From Bacillus sp. OV322 (lineage in GTDB: Bacteria; Bacillota; Bacilli; Bacillales; DSM-1321), in contig NZ_FOMA01000005.1 in assembly GCF_900112495.1 (NCBI RefSeq), positions 434,001 to 498,000 on the forward strand: DNA of 64,000 bases, written 5' to 3'. Every line of letters starts with the position of its first letter. Within the stretch, counting starts at the first letter, position 1. A program made the position numbers and the translations under genes. The notes under the pieces were generated by a model. The model was not told where the DNA came from. It did not search any database and saw only the letters and a program-made list of their open reading frames with translations. This document shows, in pieces, positions 61,109-64,000 of the stretch.

Positions 61109-62503
61109 TTATTGCTTATGATCGAGACTCATTTTTTTTATTCTATATTGAAGGCTTTGGCGGCTGATTCCAAGCATTTCAGCAGTTTTTGTGATGTTGT
61201 GCGAATTAATTTCCAAGGCCTTTTTAAGATAGCTTTTTTCTGCCTCTTTCAAATGTTTTTTTAATGAAGTAATTCTTTCTGGATTACTATCTTTTATGGC
61301 TGCCGCCTGTATTGGGTTTGCATGTTTAAACATAAATTTATTTCTATAATGAAAAGGCAAATGTGCATACTCTATGCGTTCTTCATCCATGACTAAATTC
61401 ATGGCACCTTCCACGATATGTTCTAATTCCCTGACATTCCCCGGCCAATCATATTGATAAAAAGAAGACAGCACCTCTCCTTCAATTGCTTTTACTTCCA
61501 TCTGAAAAAGAGAATTGTAAGCGGCAATAAAGCTTTCAATAAGCGGCTGGATATCTTCCATTCTATTTCTTAATGGCGGTATGAATAAAGTGACAACCCC
61601 CAGTCTGTAATACAGGTCTTTACGCAGATGGCCATTTGCTATCGCTTCTATCGGATCTTCATTAATTGTTGCAATTATTCTGACATCAACTGGGATATCC
61701 TTGCTGTCTCCGATTCGCCGGATGCTCCGTTCCTGCAAAACCCTTAATAGCTTTGCCTGAAGACTGATATTTAGGGAATTAATTTCATCAAGCAGCAAAG
61801 TCCCTCCATGCGCCTGCTCAAACAAACCCGGATAATCAACAGATCCTGTAAAAGCCCCTTTTTTTGTCCCGAATAAAATGCTTTCCAGCAGATTATCCGG
61901 AATCGCTGCACAGTTTTGAGAAACGAAAGGTGAAGCTGATCTTGCCGAGCCATTATGTATGCTTTGAGCAAAAAGCTCTTTACCAGTTCCTGTCTCTCCA
62001 ATAATAAGAACAGATGAAGACGTTCGCGTCGCCCTTTTGGCATGTTCTATCACTTCTTTTATTAATGAGCTTTCTCCAATAATACTTTCAAAAGTATAAG
62101 CAGTGTCTCCTTTCCTTGCGGTATTATTCCTGATAAGTTTTTCGAGCTTTGTAACATCCCGGGCAATCTCGGCAGCTCCCCTGATCTCTCCGTTTATCAG
62201 CAAAGGAAATGTATTATTGATGGTGGTAATTTCCTTTCCTTTGTTATTAAAGTATGTTTGTTTAACATTTTTTGTTTCTTTTCCTTTGTGGAGAGCCTGC
62301 AAAAGTGTACTTTCCTGATCACTTTTAAATTTAAAAACTTCCAGCAGATTTTTATCAATCACATCCATTAACTCCATAGATTCCATCTGCATCATCTTTT
62401 TGTTGTATACAATGGTTTGGCCGTTTTCATCAATAACATGCAGGCCTATATCCATTTCATCGATAATCTGCTTAAAAACCTCAATTAAAAAAATTTTGTG
62501 CAT
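61109..62503 (-). CDS. rocR: RocR-like sigma-54-dependent activator of arginine/ornithine catabolism
   Basis: The 464-residue activator has an N-terminal PAS domain (IDEMDIGLHVIDENGQTIVYNKK ..., 15-120). An AAA+ central domain carries Walker A GETGTGKEL, the sigma-54-contacting GAFTGS (TKKGAFTGSVDYPG) and Walker B GGTLLLDEIN. A Fis-type HTH (KKALEINSHNITKTAEMLGISRQSLQYRIKKM) ends the protein. RocR senses ornithine or citrulline and activates SigL promoters of roc genes. ATG 62503 (GGGAGA about 8 bases upstream) is used. It is divergent from rocD, which carries the expected -24/-12 promoter and upstream sites. Confidence 0.92.
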   Translation of the reverse strand: MHKIFLIEVFKQIIDEMDIGLHVIDENGQTIVYNKKMMQMESMELMDVIDKNLLEVFKFKSDQESTLLQALHKGKETKNVKQTYFNNKGKEITTINNTFPLLINGEIRGAAEIARDVTKLEKLIRNNTARKGDTAYTFESIIGESSLIKEVIEHAKRATRTSSSVLIIGETGTGKELFAQSIHNGSARSASPFVSQNCAAIPDNLLESILFGTKKGAFTGSVDYPGLFEQAHGGTLLLDEINSLNISLQAKLLRVLQERSIRRIGDSKDIPVDVRIIATINEDPIEAIANGHLRKDLYYRLGVVTLFIPPLRNRMEDIQPLIESFIAAYNSLFQMEVKAIEGEVLSSFYQYDWPGNVRELEHIVEGAMNLVMDEERIEYAHLPFHYRNKFMFKHANPIQAAAIKDSNPERITSLKKHLKEAEKSYLKKALEINSHNITKTAEMLGISRQSLQYRIKKMSLDHKQ

Positions 62504-62559
62504 TAAGGTTGTCTCCCTTTCCATACGTTTCTGTTATTTTATCTGCGAATGAACGATTA

Positions 62560-62618
62560 TGCAAAAAAAATTTGCACTACAAGTGCAAAAAAATTATACA
62601 CTGCCAATTTTTTTTGCA
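62560..62618. promoter_or_regulatory. Two RocR upstream activating palindromes
   Basis: Site 1, TGCAAAAAAAATTTGCA (62560-62576), and site 2, TGCCAATTTTTTTTGCA (62602-62618), are 17-mers. The complement of site 2 differs from site 1 by one base. Their centres are 42 bases (four helical turns) apart and about 118 and 78 bases before the predicted rocD start. Confidence 0.75.
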
Positions 62619-62660
62619 GTTTTCGCTGCCATCATTCGTAGCATGCCTTAATTTTCATTT

Positions 62661-62676
62661 TGGCATAAAACTTGCA
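62661..62676 (+). promoter_or_regulatory. Sigma-54 (SigL) -24/-12 promoter of rocD
   Basis: TGGCATAAAACTTGCA has GG and GC exactly 10 bases apart and fits the consensus TGGCAC-N5-TTGCA. Confidence 0.9.
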
Positions 62677-62723
62677 TTAAACATAATTGGAGAAATAATG
62701 ACATGATAACAGGAGGCTTTCAA

Positions 62724-63923
62724 ATGACGATCATTACAAAATCACAGGAAATCATTGAGAAAACAATCAATTATGGCGCGAATAACTACCATCCACTTCC
62801 AATCGTTATATCACAGGCAGAGGGCGTTTGGGTTCAGGATCCGGAAGGCAATAAATATATGGATATGCTTAGTGCCTATTCTGCCGTAAACCAGGGCCAC
62901 AGACACCCTAAAATCATACAGGCATTGAAGGATCAGGCTGACCGGATCACTTTAACCTCCAGAGCCTTTCATAACGACCAGCTCGCACCTTTTTATGAAG
63001 CAGTATCAAAATTAACCGGCAAGGAAATGATTCTGCCCATGAATACAGGGGCGGAAGCTGTTGAAACTGCTTTTAAAGCGGCAAGGCGCTGGGCTTATGA
63101 CAGGAAGGGTGTTACTGAAAACCGTGCTGAAGTGATTGTTTGTGAAGGCAATTTCCACGGCCGGACAATGACAGCTGTTTCCCTTTCATCTGATCCTGAG
63201 TACAAACGCGGCTTCGGTCCGATGCTTCCGGGAATCAAAATAATCCCTTATGGTGATTTGGAAGCATTAAAGTCAGCCATCACCCCGGACACTGCGGCAT
63301 TTCTAATTGAGCCTATCCAAGGAGAAGCTGGCATAGTCATTCCGCCTGAAGGTTTTCTGAAGCAGGCTTTGGAGTTATGCAAAGATAACAATGTATTATT
63401 TATAGCAGATGAAATTCAATCAGGATTGGGCCGATCTGGAAAAACCTTTGCCTGTGAATGGGATGATGTTACACCAGATATGTACATTCTTGGAAAAGCT
63501 CTTGGCGGCGGAGTATTTCCCATTTCCTGTGTAGCAGCAAATAAAGAGATTCTAGATGTATTCAACCCGGGTTCACATGGCTCAACATTTGGCGGCAACC
63601 CGCTCGCCTGTGCAGTATCAATCGCTTCCCTGCAGGTATTGGAAGAAGAAAAACTTGCTGAACGTTCTTTTGAACTCGGAAACTACTTTATGGATGAATT
63701 ATCACAAATAAAAAATCCGAAAATAAAGGATGTCCGCGGCAGAGGTCTATTTATCGGGGTGGAATTGTCTGAAGCAGCGAGACCCTATTGTGAACTGCTT
63801 AAGAATGAAGGGCTATTATGCAAAGAAACCCATGATACGGTTATCCGATTTGCCCCTCCTTTGATGATATCTAAAGAAGACCTTGATTGGGCGATCGAAA
63901 AAATCAGGAAGGTCCTTTCATAA
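62724..63923 (+). CDS. rocD: Ornithine aminotransferase
   Basis: The 399-residue class III PLP aminotransferase converts ornithine and 2-oxoglutarate to glutamate-semialdehyde and glutamate. It has [39 protein letters not shown] (substrate entrance), [31 protein letters not shown] and [19 protein letters not shown]. The PLP lysine lies in [21 protein letters not shown] 62724 is used (AGGAGG 7 bases upstream); the ATG at 62703 overlaps that site. It is driven by the SigL promoter and RocR sites. Confidence 0.95.
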   Translation: MTIITKSQEIIEKTINYGANNYHPLPIVISQAEGVWVQDPEGNKYMDMLSAYSAVNQGHRHPKIIQALKDQADRITLTSRAFHNDQLAPFYEAVSKLTGKEMILPMNTGAEAVETAFKAARRWAYDRKGVTENRAEVIVCEGNFHGRTMTAVSLSSDPEYKRGFGPMLPGIKIIPYGDLEALKSAITPDTAAFLIEPIQGEAGIVIPPEGFLKQALELCKDNNVLFIADEIQSGLGRSGKTFACEWDDVTPDMYILGKALGGGVFPISCVAANKEILDVFNPGSHGSTFGGNPLACAVSIASLQVLEEEKLAERSFELGNYFMDELSQIKNPKIKDVRGRGLFIGVELSEAARPYCELLKNEGLLCKETHDTVIRFAPPLMISKEDLDWAIEKIRKVLS

Positions 63924-64000
63924 ACTGTTTTCTTCCTTACGATAATTGCAATTACTATTAGATATTCAGCCAATATGATTCCGGAGCAGTCATTTTGATG

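Noticed and set aside
1-64000. CRISPR arrays, tRNA or rRNA genes, complete insertion sequences, prophage genes
   Set aside because: No regularly spaced repeats, no cloverleaf or rRNA signatures, and no transposase, integrase or phage structural genes were recognised.

Overview
The window is chromosomal DNA from an endospore-forming member of the Bacillaceae. The low-to-moderate GC, AGGAGG-type ribosome sites, a CotD spore-coat protein, a Sda checkpoint peptide, an RsbR/S/T module and a RocR/sigma-54 arginine system all fit. The gene set resembles the Bacillus/Cytobacillus/Mesobacillus group, but the species cannot be fixed from sequence reading alone. No rRNA, tRNA, CRISPR array, intact insertion sequence or prophage was seen.

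Layout. 1-8.7 kb holds scattered housekeeping and orphan genes: a DUF4931 GalT-like protein, a GNAT acetyltransferase, a uracil-DNA-glycosylase-like protein, DinB, CotD, an NCS1 permease, a sensor kinase and a LigB-like protein. 8.7-26 kb is a large aromatic catabolic island. One operon (promoter near 15.27 kb, terminator at 8.75 kb) encodes a hotdog thioesterase, phenylalanine dehydrogenase and a complete 2-oxoacid dehydrogenase complex (E1alpha, E1beta, E2, E3). A second operon (promoter near 26.15 kb) encodes paaK, paaABCD, an EthD-like protein and paaF, paaG, paaH and paaJ. PaaX, a gamma-carbonic-anhydrase/PaaY-like protein and a nitronate-monooxygenase-like flavoprotein lie between them. 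Together they suggest a route phenylalanine -> phenylpyruvate -> phenylacetyl-CoA -> ring epoxidation -> beta-oxidation-like steps -> acetyl-CoA and succinyl-CoA. In that route the dehydrogenase complex makes phenylacetyl-CoA directly. The ligase gene paaK is frameshifted in an A8 run in this sequence.

26-29 kb carries an intracellular subtilisin, two small membrane proteins, a 48-codon ORF and an Atl-type alkyltransferase-like protein. 29-36 kb is a thiamin salvage operon (ylmB, tenA, thiZ, thiX, thiY, thiM, thiD, thiE) behind a TPP riboswitch and terminator. 36-46 kb holds singletons (nucleotidyltransferase, class V PLP enzyme, Gfo/Idh/MocA oxidoreductase, GGDEF protein, POT transporter, DUF2254 protein). 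It also holds a candidate type I toxin-antitoxin locus at 37.4-37.8 kb, with a 25-residue membrane peptide opposed by an antisense transcript.

46-56 kb is central sugar metabolism: an HxlR regulator, rpiA, glcU, pgi, tal, gnd, tkt and zwf. The glcU and zwf promoters carry the same operator-like sequence just downstream of the -10 box. 57-61 kb contains sda, chaB, a monooxygenase-like protein and an rsbS-rsbT-rsbR stressosome module without sigB. 61-64 kb holds rocR and rocD, with a -24/-12 promoter and two 17-bp upstream palindromes.
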